A DNA stretch of 64,000 nt from Nemertoderma westbladi. Lineage: Eukaryota > Xenacoelomorpha > Nemertodermatida > Nemertodermatidae. The stretch is from contig JAUCBJ010008959.1 of NCBI GenBank assembly GCA_032718475.1, forward strand, positions 1-64,000, written 5' to 3'. The translations under genes were made by a program, and so were the position numbers. A model generated the notes under the pieces. The model saw only the letters and a list, made by a program, of their open reading frames with translations. It did not search any database and was not told the origin of the DNA. Below are positions 12,573 to 23,178 of this stretch, piece by piece (within the stretch, counting starts at the first letter, position 1; every line of letters starts with the position of its first letter).

Positions 12573-13063
12573 GAACTGGCTAATTGCATCGATGAGATTG
12601 TTGGCTACGATTACAGCTCCTCTACCAGTGTTGCTGGTAGATTGCAGGCTTTGATAGTGACACACTGTCTCTAAGTAACCCATCGCTCGCATTGAAGATT
12701 GGACATGCTGTGAAGAAATGCGCTACGTTATTAAAAGGTACCGCAATAGAACATAATGATAGCCAACTTCTCAACATTACAGACAATTTCCTTCATCTTT
12801 GTGATTTACGCTGGTCTGACTTCGTATCAGCCCACGCACTCAGAACAATATATGATCGTAAATGCAACACAGATGATAATTTACCAGTTATAAGCGATGT
12901 TGTGAATTTTGCGATTATCTGCAGCGTAACATTGGCATCCATATGGGCAACATGGGTTCGGGTCATTCAAATTGTAAAGAACAATGGGGGGTCCTTAGTG
13001 AGATTGTACTGTCTTATTGAATCATATTCAATCGGAGAAGGCAAGGCGAGGTTAGCAAAATGA
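12573..13063 (+). pseudogene. Frameshifted ORF remnant, probably transposon-derived
   Basis: Two frames join into one coding-like stretch. The first (12573 on) reads ELANCIDEIVGYDYSST; after a shift near 12670 the second gives LKIGHAVKKCATLLKGTAIE, LLNITDNFLHLCDLRWSDFV and YDRKCNTDDNLPVISDVVNF. The style resembles repeated invertebrate transposon-encoded proteins with an LP(V/L)T.D motif, but I cannot name the family. The reading frame decays after about 12910. The function is unknown. Confidence 0.4.
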
Positions 13064-13396
13064 AAGTTCAGGATTTCAATGAATCAATAGATTCGGGAAC
13101 TGTAAATAATTCGATAGATACAAATGATTTAGAAGAATTAGAAGTTCAACTAATGAAAATATTTCATGTTGTGGAAATTGTAGGGAAGAAAGAGGGGTAG
13201 AAATGTTCTAAATTTGTTAGAAAGCAGAAGGGAGTGGGGAAACCATGGAAATAGGGGCTACCTGTGGAGGTATGGATGTGATCACAATAACCAATCAAAA
13301 CCCTCTGACTGTAGCAAGTGATATAGACCCCATCCTACAAATACCGGTTTCTGGTAGGGTTCCCCAAACCTTCCAGTGGGAACCTCGAGGGGGTGC
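13064..13396. other. Spacer left of the P-like transposon
   Basis: No supported feature. The last part (13310-13396) is GC-richer and is the insertion target of the P-like element. Confidence 0.4.
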
Positions 13397-13404
13397 CATC
13401 GAAC

Positions 13405-13466
13405 CATGGCCTACTACACACAGGCCATGACAAGGACTTTGCTGTGAAATTAGCGTAGGCTGACTT
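13405..13466 (+). repeat. Left terminal inverted repeat of the P-like element
   Basis: 62 bp, starting CATGGCCTACTACACACAGG and ending TAGCGTAGGCTGACTT. It is identical to the reverse complement of 15480-15541. It is preceded directly by the target duplication CATCGAAC. Confidence 0.95.
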
Positions 13467-13820
13467 GTTGGACTTACACTGTCAGACAGTAACCACTGTA
13501 GGTCTGGTAGTTTTGTTGTAGTGTTGTATCTTATACCTGTATTACTGTATTACCGGTAGGCATATACCTGTATACAGTATACAATACCTGTGTCCCCTCC
13601 CCTGCCACTCTTATTGTGTTGCTTCGGAAGAGGGGGGACGACCTCGACCGCCTGTGACATGGTTTTGCACTAATCAATACTGCAATAAAGCAATAAGTCT
13701 AAAATCTAAATGATCTTTTAATTTGGCTGTTAGGCCTGTTATCATACGTATTTGCTTGGCAATAAGTCTATTGTTTTTAATTGCTTATTTACCGGTAATA
13801 ATTCCTTAACAACTTAATAG

Positions 13821-15241
13821 ATGCCTTATGAATGCTGCGTCTTTGGATGCAATTCAAACTATGATAGGCCTCGCCTAAAGTCGGAAGTACCGGTACCCGC
13901 AGTGAAGGTGTTTAGCTTCCCAAACGATGAAGTGGAGCGAAGTGCATGGATTCGGGTTTTGTTCGTGGTGCCCATGTTACCATCATCGCACCCAGCATAT
14001 TCGAATCAGTACCGTCTTCTTTGCCATCTCCAAACACTCCTCCTCTTGAATCTGCCGCAGTCGCTCTTCCTTCAGTTCGAAACTTAATACCCGATGAACT
14101 GGAAGCATTCTTGGAACAAGATGCGCTTATTTACAGTGACATATATAATCGATTGTTAAAAGAACAATGCAATTTTACGTAACTGTTTTCTATTCAGGAA
14201 CTGGTCGATGAAATCGTTTTGAGATCTAAAACCCAGGAGGGTTCAGTTTACAAGTTTAGCATGTAATTAACTTTACACCAATTGGAAAAACTGAATCAAA
14301 ATGCACATTCATATCTCAACAGATTTCTAACTTGAATAAACCAGTTCGCGATCCATTTTCACTTAAGGATGTAACTTTGGGGATGTCAGTATTTGCGAAA
14401 TCTCGCTCAGTTTACGCTGAACTTTTGGGTGTTATGACATTGCCATCTATAAGACAGCTGCAACGTTATACCAGTGATACCAATAAAGTGAGTGACACAG
14501 ATTTCTTAACATCACAATTAAATTGCCTGGAAGCGGGAAAAAAGGAAGTTATTGTGGTTGCCGACGAGGTATTTGTAAAACCAGGCTTCCAGTATACAGG
14601 CGGCACAGTTTATGGACAATCTGAAAATAAAGATGGCGCTGCACAGACTGTCCTGGCGATTATGATTATGGCTTACTATACTCCATTAAAATTTGTTTTC
14701 AAGATCCATGCTGTATCAGGATTAGATTCAGATTTACTTATTGAAAAAAATTACGTATGTCCTGCAACAGATAATTGGGATTGGTGCTATACCGCCAGCT
14801 ATAGTTATGGATAATAATAAAGTGAATAGGAAATGTCTGAAATTCTATTCCAATAACAGCGATGAACCCTATTCTGGTGTTTATGAAAATGAAGATTTAT
14901 TTCTTCCAAACGATACCGTGCATATCCTGAAATGTGTCCGTAATAATTGGTACACCGAATCATCCCAAGAACTTAAATATAAACTACCAGGTGAAGAAGT
15001 TGTACGTACTACCAAGTGGGAACTTCTAACTCGTTTGCAGGCTTCTGGCGATGGTATCGTAAGGTTGTCTCCACTAACGAAGAAGTCTGTTTCCCCTCGA
15101 CCAATCGAGATACAGGATGTGGGGTTAGCTCTCAAGGTATTTTCAGAAGAAACAGCAGCTGCCTTAAAGATTAAGTTTGGCATTGAAAGCGAGGACGACC
15201 AGATGAAAAAATTTCAAAATTTTGTTTTATATTCCTTCTAG
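13821..15241 (+). pseudogene. THAP-domain P-type transposase, disabled
   Basis: It starts at ATG 13821 with the first half of a THAP zinc finger (CCVFGCNSNYDR, then KVFSFPNDEVERSAWIRVL). The second zinc pair (C-x2-H) is missing, apparently lost by deletion near 13960, where the frame changes. The next segment (about 13946-14182) reads IPDELEAFLEQDALIYSDIY, and in-frame stops follow near 14180-14330. The catalytic part (14332-14814) has VIVVADEVFVKPGFQYTGG, the P-transposase style around the first catalytic aspartate. The frame then shifts by one near a seven-A run (14747-14753). It resumes (14741-15241) with NDTVHILKCVRNNWYTES, matching the P-transposase HLLKxxRNN motif. The protein is shorter than intact THAP9/P transposases. 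The A-run shift could be an assembly error; the stops are harder to dismiss. Confidence 0.85.
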
Positions 15242-15336
15242 ATCTGAATTTAATGTGAATTTAATTTAACGGCTTAATGAGATCGTTTTTTTTTATTAGT
15301 TTCCGAGTTATCGCTATCTCTTTGTAAGATGTCTGT

Positions 15337-15459
15337 CTAAATGAGTACTGGAGTTTCCTCTAGGGAGTAAAGTTCTGGGGGGACAGCACTGGAAATAAGT
15401 CGTCAGACTTTGTGCGTAAACCCTGGCCTAATGGCTGAAGAAAATTTACTTTACTTTGA
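15337..15459 (+). repeat. SINE family 2, 3' fragment inside the P-like element
   Basis: TAAATGAGTACTGGAGTTTC, AGTAAAGTTCTGGGGGGAC and GAAATAAGTCGTCAGACTTT match the body and tail of the SINE at 26682-26967, ending in the (ACTTT)n tail. The tRNA-like 5' half is absent. It lies 20 bp inside the right terminal repeat. Confidence 0.9.
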
Positions 15460-15479
15460 TGTATGCCTTTCGCCAGAAT

Positions 15480-15541
15480 AAGTCAGCCTACGCTAATTTC
15501 ACAGCAAAGTCCTTGTCATGGCCTGTGTGTAGTAGGCCATG
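15480..15541 (-). repeat. Right terminal inverted repeat of the P-like element
   Basis: 62 bp, the exact inverse of 13405-13466, followed directly by the second CATCGAAC copy at 15542-15549. Confidence 0.95.
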
Positions 15542-15661
15542 CATCGAACCCATTAGGCTTAGGAGGCCTAATACGCCAATGACAACGGCGTATAGGCCTA
15601 TAAATTTTCATTCGTCGATTAATAGGCCTATTGCCATGGTATGGTATGAGCTACCCCGAAG

Positions 15662-15896
15662 GCGGGGTAGCTCAGTTGGTAGAGCGCCGGGCCTTCAATC
15701 TATTGGTTGTAGGTTCAGCCCTGCCAGGGTCCACTCAGCCTTTCATCCACTGGGGTCGATAAAATGAGTACCAGTTAAATAACTGGGAGCAAATCATGGG
15801 ATAGGAGTAGCGCCCACCCCTACCCTCGGATAGCAGCTTTGAAAGAGGAGCTTTCGGGTCGCCTCCGGCTTCGGCCGACTGTTTGCTTGCTTTTTT
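15662..15896 (+). repeat. SINE family 1, copy 3 (tRNA-derived)
   Basis: The best-preserved copy. The A box is GGTAGCTCAGTTGGTAGAGC and the B box GTAGGTTCAGCCC, spaced as in a tRNA, so it would offer an internal pol III promoter. The body matches the copy at 10836-11066. It ends with TTTGCTTGC and a short T run. Directly upstream, GAGCTACCCCG (15649-15659) is the inverse of CGGGGTAGCTC, forming a hairpin over the start. It is not a functional tRNA: the acceptor stem and 3' half do not pair. Confidence 0.9.
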
Positions 15897-15901
15897 GTAG
15901 G

Positions 15902-16031
15902 GGCCCCCGATGGTGATATCGCACCTTATTGCCATGGTTTCCTCCATTACTTCTACTACAGGATGGGCTACTCCCCGCAGAGCCTGGGATAGCTGTTGAT
16001 TGTGAAATCCGTCCGACGTGCGCTTGTCCCC
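15902..16031 (-). other. Candidate exon, unidentified protein
   Basis: An open frame on the minus strand reads GDKRTSDGFHNQQLSQALRG, then HPVVEVMEETMAIRCDITIG. It follows a plausible acceptor (GCGTTTTAG|GGG). It is GC-richer than its surroundings. It abuts the SINE at 15662-15896, which may have interrupted it. The family is not recognised. Confidence 0.35.
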
Positions 16032-16169
16032 CTAAAACGCAGGAACAAACTCGAACACCAGCCAATCTTCAAGATTATCACTGAAAAAGTTACCCATACT
16101 TAATTATAATTACAGTAATTGTTTAAATTTCATAAAATAAATTGTTTATTTACGAAATGGCTGAAGCGG

Positions 16170-16376
16170 CTACTGGTAAACCCATCGTGATAATAAAACA
16201 CAATGTTGGAGCGCTACATCATCGCAATACGGGGACCCATGAGGTGGCGTCCCGTCCCCGTACTGCACGATGTTGGGGTGCTCCCGGCACACCTTGGGAG
16301 AGTAGTCGTTGCGTTGGGGGAAGACGACCGACATGCGTCTGCCCACCAAGAATGGTTGAGCAGACTCGTACACAAC
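16170..16376 (-). other. Candidate exon, unidentified protein
   Basis: The minus-strand frame reads VVYESAQPFLVGRRMSVVFP, then QRNDYSPKVCREHPNIVQYG and DGTPPHGSPYCDD, with strong G/C preference at third positions, unlike the AT-rich surroundings. It starts after a possible acceptor (CTTGGGCAG). A phase-compatible but weak donor (GATGAT|GTAGCG) could join it to the segment at 16031-15902. The product and family are unknown. It may be a real exon or a fragment of a foreign or mobile gene. Confidence 0.38.
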
Positions 16377-16517
16377 CTGCCCAAGATTAATGTAGTAATA
16401 ATTTCAACAATTATAATAATAATTACCAAATTCAACAATTATAAAGAAAACCATAGCCAATAAACAAAATTTAACAGATATCACACCAGATTACTGCGGT
16501 TTCCCACACCATAAATT

Positions 16518-17135
16518 ATTGATTGCTAATAACTCGGTTATTCCTTGATGAAATTAAACGAAACTTGGTATGTATGTAGTCCATGATGATGATGGATTTA
16601 ATTACAATAAGTACACGTTTGTAAGGCCTTCACCCAGCACGAGAGCCTTTATTAGAAAGCACATTATACTGTACTAATCTCTATATTAAATATACGAATG
16701 CCGTCTTTCCGGAAATATATGTGTGAAGGTGATGCTATCAATTTGTGATAAACTAGTTGTAAAACAGATATCCATTTCAGTTTTCCCTCACTTTAACTGT
16801 CATTTGTAAACCTTCTAACTAGGGCTATTTAAGATAAGTATGACATTTTAGTTTTACAATACTCTTCTCCTTCATTAGCATCGTTGTGCTCATCGTGTTT
16901 TGTCTTAAAATAATTTTCCTAAAACGGATACTAACGACCTTCACAGGTATAACTAAACTCGAAACTGTGTGAGTAACTGTTGATTTATGGTAGATGGATA
17001 CTCGTATCCACTGTAAACTCGTTGCGTTTGTTTGTTTTTTTACCAAACTTCCGATTCTTTCTAAAGTTTTGTTGGACTACATATGTACCGAGTTATTATA
17101 ATTTCATCGAGGAATAACCGAGTTATTAGCGATCA
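16518..17135. mobile_element. MITE-like element with about 60-bp inverted termini
   Basis: GCTAATAACTCGGTTATTCC and the following GATGAAATTA..CATA/GTATGTAGTCC occur at 16518-16581 and in inverted form at 17076-17135, roughly 80 percent identical. The 500 bp between them has no transposase. The termini themselves contain the small palindrome TAATAACTCGGTTATT. Confidence 0.7.
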
Positions 17136-18189
17136 AAACATTTACGACGACGGTGACAGATGACGACGACAGACGATGGCAACAGTCAGGTCGTTAGTGG
17201 TACCCATATGCTAAGGCTTTGCTCACTTCGCGGCTCGCCCCATATTGTTGCTTAGCAATAGGTTTAAAATTGTAGTATTGTTGTCTGGTGGTAGTCAGCG
17301 TTTATTTTCCTTTGTAGTTGTTGCGTCTGCCATAGTCTATCATGTTAAAGACTTTACCGAATGTCTACAACCCCAACCACTTACTATAACGGGTTTTACC
17401 TGTTGTGGTTCAAGGTCAAGCGCCAACTAGTTGACGCGAATTAATTAAATGACTTCTGTGGACTGGTCTTATACCACATATGTTACATATACACAATGGT
17501 AACCATAGTAAGTAGGCGGGGCAAGAGCCGTTCAGAAAAGTCTTTAACATAGTAGACTATGGCAGACGCTGTTTCAATTAAGTTGTTTTAGGTACTACTA
17601 CCCACATCTTCAATCCGAGATCCACCCTGCACCTCTGTAAATGATCTGTATAACCAAACATTGCATGGTTGTGTTATGTGCTCACAATTGATCGCTCACA
17701 GGTGATTTATTTTGTAAATACACCATTGTACTCTTGTAAATAATGCGCTAGTGCTAGTAGTAGCACAGTAGTAACCATTTACTGAGCCATCCGTTGCCTT
17801 GGCCTGGACCTAAATAAAAACTTTAGACATACCTCACTTAATTGGAAATATCAATGATCATACATAATCATAATCAATCATAATTGGCAATATCTGCATT
17901 CTCATTAACTTATGCTAATGAGTTATTTAGATTAACTTATGGGACTGCTTTCATGCATTGCCTTGTTACCTTAAATATATATCAAAGACAGAGTTCATTG
18001 GCATGGCCAGACAAGACAGTTGTAACCAAATCATCTCAATCAGGCCAAGCCTACTAGTTTCAGTTTGCATTCAGTTGGCTTTATTTAATCAAAGGCAGCA
18101 AGCAGCCAGTCATTTCATTCAATAACAATACTTATGTGTTACTTACCGTAGGTAGTTTGTAGGTCGCATTACAATAATTAATAGTCATT
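17136..18189. other. Intergenic, nothing recognised
   Basis: No supported gene. Contains a GACGACGG/GACGACGAC patch near 17147-17180 and ordinary AT-rich sequence. Confidence 0.4.
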
Positions 18190-18511
18190 CGCAATCGAAT
18201 ATAAAGTGTTTCAGGACCAGGGAAGACGCCATCCTTTGTTATTACAGGTAATTTAATTATAATAATCCCGTACATAATCATATTAATTACTATACTTACT
18301 ATAAGATGGTTTTACTTATTAATTACCTTATTATTTAACTTCATTTACTCAGGTTATTCCAGAGGAACCCGCGGCCGGCCGTTCAAGAAACCCACAGAGG
18401 AAGTTTTAACCGAGGGAGAGGTTTATCAACGCCACCCCCCCCCCCCCCCCCCCCCCCCAAATCCACCTGAACCTCTCTCAGTGGTTCAGGAACCAAGACA
18501 GATTGTTATAG
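18190..18511 (+). other. Two candidate exons of a proline-rich protein
   Basis: Exon-like segment 1 ends at 18247 (SGPGKTPSFVITG, donor ACAG|GTAATT). Segment 2 (18353-18511) follows TTTACTCAG and reads YSRGTRGRPFKKPTEEVLTE, then GEVYQRH, eight prolines, and NPPEPLSVVQEPRQIVIG, ending ATAG|GTATTA. Both junctions are phase 1, so the second exon is a symmetric 53-codon unit. The proline run is encoded by 23 consecutive C residues (18436-18458). RGRP resembles an AT-hook core, but one core is weak evidence. The 5' limit of segment 1 is unknown and further exons were not found. Confidence 0.42.
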
Positions 18512-19753
18512 GTATTAATGTATAATAATTGATAATAATATAAATAATAGTGCTGATAATTATTATAGGCACTGCATGAGAACCAACCAAAACCAAAACA
18601 ACGAAACCAAAAACAAAAATAATCAGTTGACATACAGTAGGCAATTAGTATATGTCCGTCTATAACTGGCGATTGAAATGGCAGTAAGGAAGAAAACCAA
18701 ACTCTAGAATTTTCCGACTAAACTAAACATTTGCAGGGAAGTAGTCTCATCTATATGACCGGGTAATGAGTTCCATAAGGGGATGGTTCGTTTTTAAAAA
18801 GTTTGTTTGTTATCAGTAAGCGGGAGTATTGCATTTGGTATTTTCTACAGTGGCCCCGCCCCGTAGGCCATTCCGAACTGCCAGTTCAAAAAATTGATCA
18901 AATTCTAAATTAAATAGTTTTCAATCACTCCTAAATACCATTTTCCCGCACGAAAATGTGACGCTTATCTTCTAGTGGGTGAAGTTTTAATGTGCAAGCC
19001 TTTTACAATAGTCAACATACGGTAATCCAAGACGGAAGAATAATTTACGGCTAAAGTACCTCTGTGCACGTTCAAATAAATCAATATCAGACATTAAAAA
19101 GGGATACCATACTGGTGTAAAATCTTCCACAAGTCCCACAACAATTCCACATTTATAGGCAGATATTAACGCACCACAGTTCTTGGTTACAAAACATCAA
19201 AATAGCATATAATATATTAAGGTATAATATATTAAGTCACATTGTTTAGTTGTGCTGTAGCTCTAGGCCTACCTGTACTTATATAATGTATCTTGTGTAT
19301 TGAAATTATTTGATTCTGTATTACTAGATGGCGGTGCTTGCCACCGCGAAAGAAGCTCTCTAGTTTTAGACGACTGTTCAACTGTCCAAGTTCAAGTTAC
19401 ACTCAAAATAGTGTATATACATCAATAATGTCTATCACATAAATGACCTTTATTATGTTCTCTAAGAGTTAATGAACAGAAGGCGGTTCATAATTAGTGT
19501 CCTTTTGACTTTTTTTTGCTTTACTATATTACCATAACACGAAAATTGCCATAGATTCAATGATAACAACATCAGCTAGGTGCTCATGAGGAAGTAGTAA
19601 GCTACTAATATTATTAATATCATACATACCCTTCCTAGGGGGTAGTACAGTGACAAAACCAGAAAAACAATATTAAATATATTGGGTAATACGGTAAATT
19701 AACAAAGAAAATAATATATAGATATAGTGACTTGAAATAACACACAATAATAA
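18512..19753. other. Intergenic, nothing recognised
   Basis: AT-rich, with a small ATAATATATTAAG duplication near 19205-19236. No coding signal is supported. Confidence 0.4.
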
Positions 19754-19754
19754 T

Positions 19755-20225
19755 TAGTGAGTTGACACGTAATTATATATGAACTTTATTTCCTCCCTAC
19801 TAAATCCAGGTATATAATAAAAGCCTATTAAGATATCAGATATATCTTTACATAGATTAATAACCCAGTTACAGGCCTCTACATACTTCATACATCTTTT
19901 GACTAACAGACCATATGCGCATCTTTGAACTAAGATAACATAGATTAGAACCACTAATTGATCTACAATCATTGAAAAATAAATATGCCAAAAAACGTAA
20001 TGAAATTTTGTCGGATTTCATTGCAGAGGTTGAAAACCCCGCAAGCCGACTGCACAACATAACCTTAGGATGTAAAGAATTAACTAAACATTCCACAATA
20101 TATCTGTGACTATTGTATGGTAAATCCCACACCCGCCTTACATTAATGTTCCATGAACTATATATCTTATTGGTTTCACTAGACAACAGATTCCATACAG
20201 GACTATGGTGACCCATCGGGCTCAC
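19755..20225 (-). pseudogene. C-terminal fragment of a CR1-group LINE reverse transcriptase
   Basis: The minus-strand frame from 20225 reads MGHHSPVWNLLSSETNKIYS, VRRVWDLPYNSHRYIVECLV and LHPKVMLCSRLAGF. This is the region after the RT domain typical of CR1/Daphne-like LINEs. A frameshift near 19900 moves the rest to another frame (CNWVINLCKDISDILIGFYY, SREEIKFIYNYVSTH). The catalytic RT motifs upstream are absent, so it is a short dead fragment. It is unrelated to LINE-A. Confidence 0.72.
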
Positions 20226-20424
20226 TGCTTTTTTAACTGAAAATATTATTTTAGATTACAAACAATAGATCTAATTTCAAAAACACGAATATTGGAAAAT
20301 TAAATTGATTTTCAAAATCGAATTTAAATTACAATTTGAAAAACAAATATTTGCATTTCAAAGTCAATCTTTAATTGTAAACTGTAAATCGCAAATGAAG
20401 AATTGGAAACAAATTTTACATGTG

Positions 20425-20480
20425 GCCAGTGGCGGATCTAGGATTTCTCCAAGGGGGGGGGGGGGGGGGGGGGGGGGGGC
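20425..20480 (+). repeat. hAT-like terminal motif followed by poly-G run
   Basis: CAGTGGCGGATCTAGG, a motif common at ends of animal hAT-type MITEs, is followed by TTTCTCCAA and about 27 G residues. The matching inverse end was not found, so the element extent is unknown. The disabled hAT transposase begins 0.7 kb to the right. Confidence 0.5.
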
Positions 20481-21211
20481 ATGTCCAAGTGAAAACAAAA
20501 TTATACATCATCTATTATAGAGACAGGAAATTTGAACACTATAGTGGTCAAATTTCTGGTTAAAAATTATGAACTCTGGGTTTTGTGGGTTTTATATCTT
20601 TCAATATTAAATTATTCAATTTTAATTAAGGTTTCAATGACAAATGCTAAATTTTATGTTTACAATTTATTATTATATTAAAAGAAAAATTATTAATAGA
20701 ATGTGAAAATAGACAAGAATACATAGAGAGATATACAACTGGACCACTAAATACAGTATGATAGTTAGAAAAACATTACCAATTAGATAAAGTTCGTTAT
20801 AAATATAATAACAACCTGACAATGAAAAACGCACTATTAGATACCGTACAGGTAGTACAACAGTACCAGACAACAGCAAACCAGTACAAATTAGATGTAT
20901 TTCACTTTGCATTATACCCCCATGTAAAGATTGCCATGCTTTCACTAAGAACCCAGTTTACAGAAGGGCTGAATCTAACCAAATTAATAAACGAATTAGA
21001 ATCTGTACAGATTATAAGATATAAATAAGCGCTATAAAACACTTATTAAAGATAGATAAAATATGTATTTAAAAAAATACATAATCTTCATATATAAAAT
21101 TGCAATAGAATTTAGACCGAACATTAAAAACCTGGTATTCTTTACATCGGAAATATTACAAATTTTAGTTTTTAGTATAATACTAAAAACTAAAGTAATG
21201 ATAATTAAATT
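20481..21211. other. AT-rich spacer, nothing recognised
   Basis: No supported coding or structured feature. It could be internal sequence of the hAT element if the motif at 20425 is its terminus. Confidence 0.4.
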
Positions 21212-23178
21212 CTAAATAAGAAGTATCCTATGTTTGCGTAATGTGGCATAGTCCTTAAGTACTTTCAGTTCGTCAACAACAATTTCAACATGGACGCTGA
21301 GAAGGGCAAGACCAGTAAGTCACTCATCACCCATAGTGGAACGAAAATATGATTTCAATAGTTTAAGCTTTGAAAAGCTTCGTTCCGCTGTCGCATTCGT
21401 TACAGGCAATGTGCCAAAGAGACGCAACAATAGAGCAACTGTTGGATAGAATCCGTTGTTGGCACGTTGAACCCAGTAGTGAAGAGAGCTGTCATCTTCG
21501 TTTGATTCTCTAGTTTCTAAAAACCATCTCTCGACTTCGGCTCTGACTACGGAGTCTGGTTTATTAATATCTTCACTATATAACTGGGAAGCTGCCAAAA
21601 CCGTCTCTAATGAGTCTGTGGTGCGGAATCTGGGAATGAGTTCTTGGAGTCCAAGTTGAGAGGGAGGTCCCGACTCGAATCGATCATGTAGCTCACCTGC
21701 AAATTAAATTGACAAAATTAATTAGGCTTATTTAACAAACACCTTCATTAGTAATTTTGGCAGAACATTTCAGATTAGCATAATTAATTATTATTAAGAA
21801 AAATTAATTAACCATTGTAATTAATTTGTATTTCAATAAATGAAATACAAATATTAACACAACCTTAACATAAATATCTTAAACAAACTAAAGATTGTAG
21901 TAGAATGGGATATCAACCTATATGCTAATTTTATACAAATTTAGATTACTATGAAAAATTTATGTAATTAATGTTAATGTATTTTAGAAAAACAACAATT
22001 AGTAAAAGCATAAATTCCTAACACCTACAATAAATGGAGTGGTTACTACAACATGTCTCTCTACAATTGCCATCTACAGTATCTCCTGAACACAATATCT
22101 TCCCTTAGTCCTTACCTAATAATAATTGTACAATTGTATATACAATTGTACTATATAATTGTAGTGTAAAAAATACTGCTGCCTTAATGCGTTCCACAAT
22201 CTTTCCTTGAAGCTGTTCCTTGATCACCTCAATTAGTTCGTTCTGAGTTGTTTTTGAAATAAAAGTGGTGTTGTTAGCTGCAGAATCTGCCAAATTGCGA
22301 AGTTCCTTGTCTCCAGCATCTATTCTAAATCGAAGTAGACCTCGAAATATTCCTTCTCCAGGTACATGAATCAGTTCATCGGTAACTTGAAGGCGTCCGT
22401 CATCCCTATGACCACGTAATGGTAGATTATTTCTCCCACAGAATATAATGGTTCTTATTATTGGTCTCAACATATTTCTGTTCTTTAATATTTGCTCCTT
22501 TCGTTGGAGGCTTAGCTGGTTACTCACACTTGCAGTTGTGTCTTCTCTGGTTCTTCTAAACCCTTCAAGCATAGACATTGATGTTTGGTGATAGTTGGTG
22601 ATTCCATGGGCAGTGCATGTTTCTATGGCCTTTTTGAACTTTACGAGTGGATCTTTTACTAGAACCCCCAATTTTTGACCTCCAACCCCGCCCTCATCCC
22701 CAGCAAAGAGTAAACAGGATACACAAAAACCACACTCAAGAGTTGGGCTGTACCTTAACCAAGGATATGTAGCCAGCCAACTACTCTGAAATCTACGGTT
22801 TTTAGTCCCTTCCTGTTTATAAGGAAAATTGAAATTTGGAGGTGGAGTCCATGGATCGTCGATCAGTCTAAGTTTCTCAACATCGCTTAGATTACGCCCC
22901 TTCCCATTTCCCACAGCAAGAGCTATATCATTGCCTAGTCGCAATTCCCATTCATCACAAATGGATTGCTGAGGCAAAGGCTCTGGTTGTTGAGTAGGCT
23001 CTTCTTCAATATTTGAATCTGTATCAATTCGCTGTCTACTAGCTGGCATAAAGAAATCTGTTATCGATTTCCTCTTAGACTTCCTCTTAATACTAAATAC
23101 AGTACTACAATTTTTAATATTTCTAGCTTGGCTTAATAATGAAATATAATAATGACAACATGAAGACTGACAAGGCAA
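21212..23178 (-). pseudogene. hAT transposase, ZMYM1/DUF4371 type, core deleted
   Basis: The N-terminal part (23178-22170) has a lysine-rich start (KRKSKRKSITDFFMP) and a TTF-type zinc-finger region: NRRFQSSWLATYPWLRYSPT, then GFCVSCLLFAG. It continues into the DUF4371 region (NNLPLRGHRDDG, TTQNELIEVIKEQLQGKIVE). It then breaks off at KAA|GTATTT, just before the RNase-H core would start. The C-terminal part (21697-21212), after an acceptor TTTGCAG, has the hAT dimerisation signature LPVTNATAERSFSKLKLLKS. An in-frame TGA at 21320 replaces the codon after MGDE, and the frame continues to 21212. The catalytic core is absent between the two parts (21700-22170 is AT-rich non-coding). Inactive. Confidence 0.85.

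Larger units (their letters stand above)
13405..15541 (+). mobile_element. Complete P-element-like DNA transposon (2,137 bp)
   Basis: The boundaries are exact. A 62-bp terminal inverted repeat at 13405-13466 matches 15480-15541 without mismatch. The direct repeat CATCGAAC abuts both ends (13397-13404 and 15542-15549), an 8-bp target-site duplication as made by the P superfamily. The termini begin CATG, like the Drosophila P element, and each terminus contains a small hairpin (CATGGCCT..AGGCCATG). Inside lies a THAP-P transposase pseudogene (13821-15241) and a SINE fragment (15337-15459) next to the right terminus. Perfect repeats imply recent movement, while the broken transposase implies mobilisation in trans or decay after landing. 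Confidence 0.95.

Noticed and set aside
15662-15734. tRNA gene resembling GGTAGCTCAGTTGGTAGAGC...GGTTCAGCC
   Set aside because: Pol III boxes are good but the acceptor stem does not close and the same sequence recurs as a longer dispersed unit at 8943 and 10836; it is a SINE head.
17245-17430. 61-codon ORF with hydrophobic start
   Set aside because: Length expected by chance; no supporting signal.
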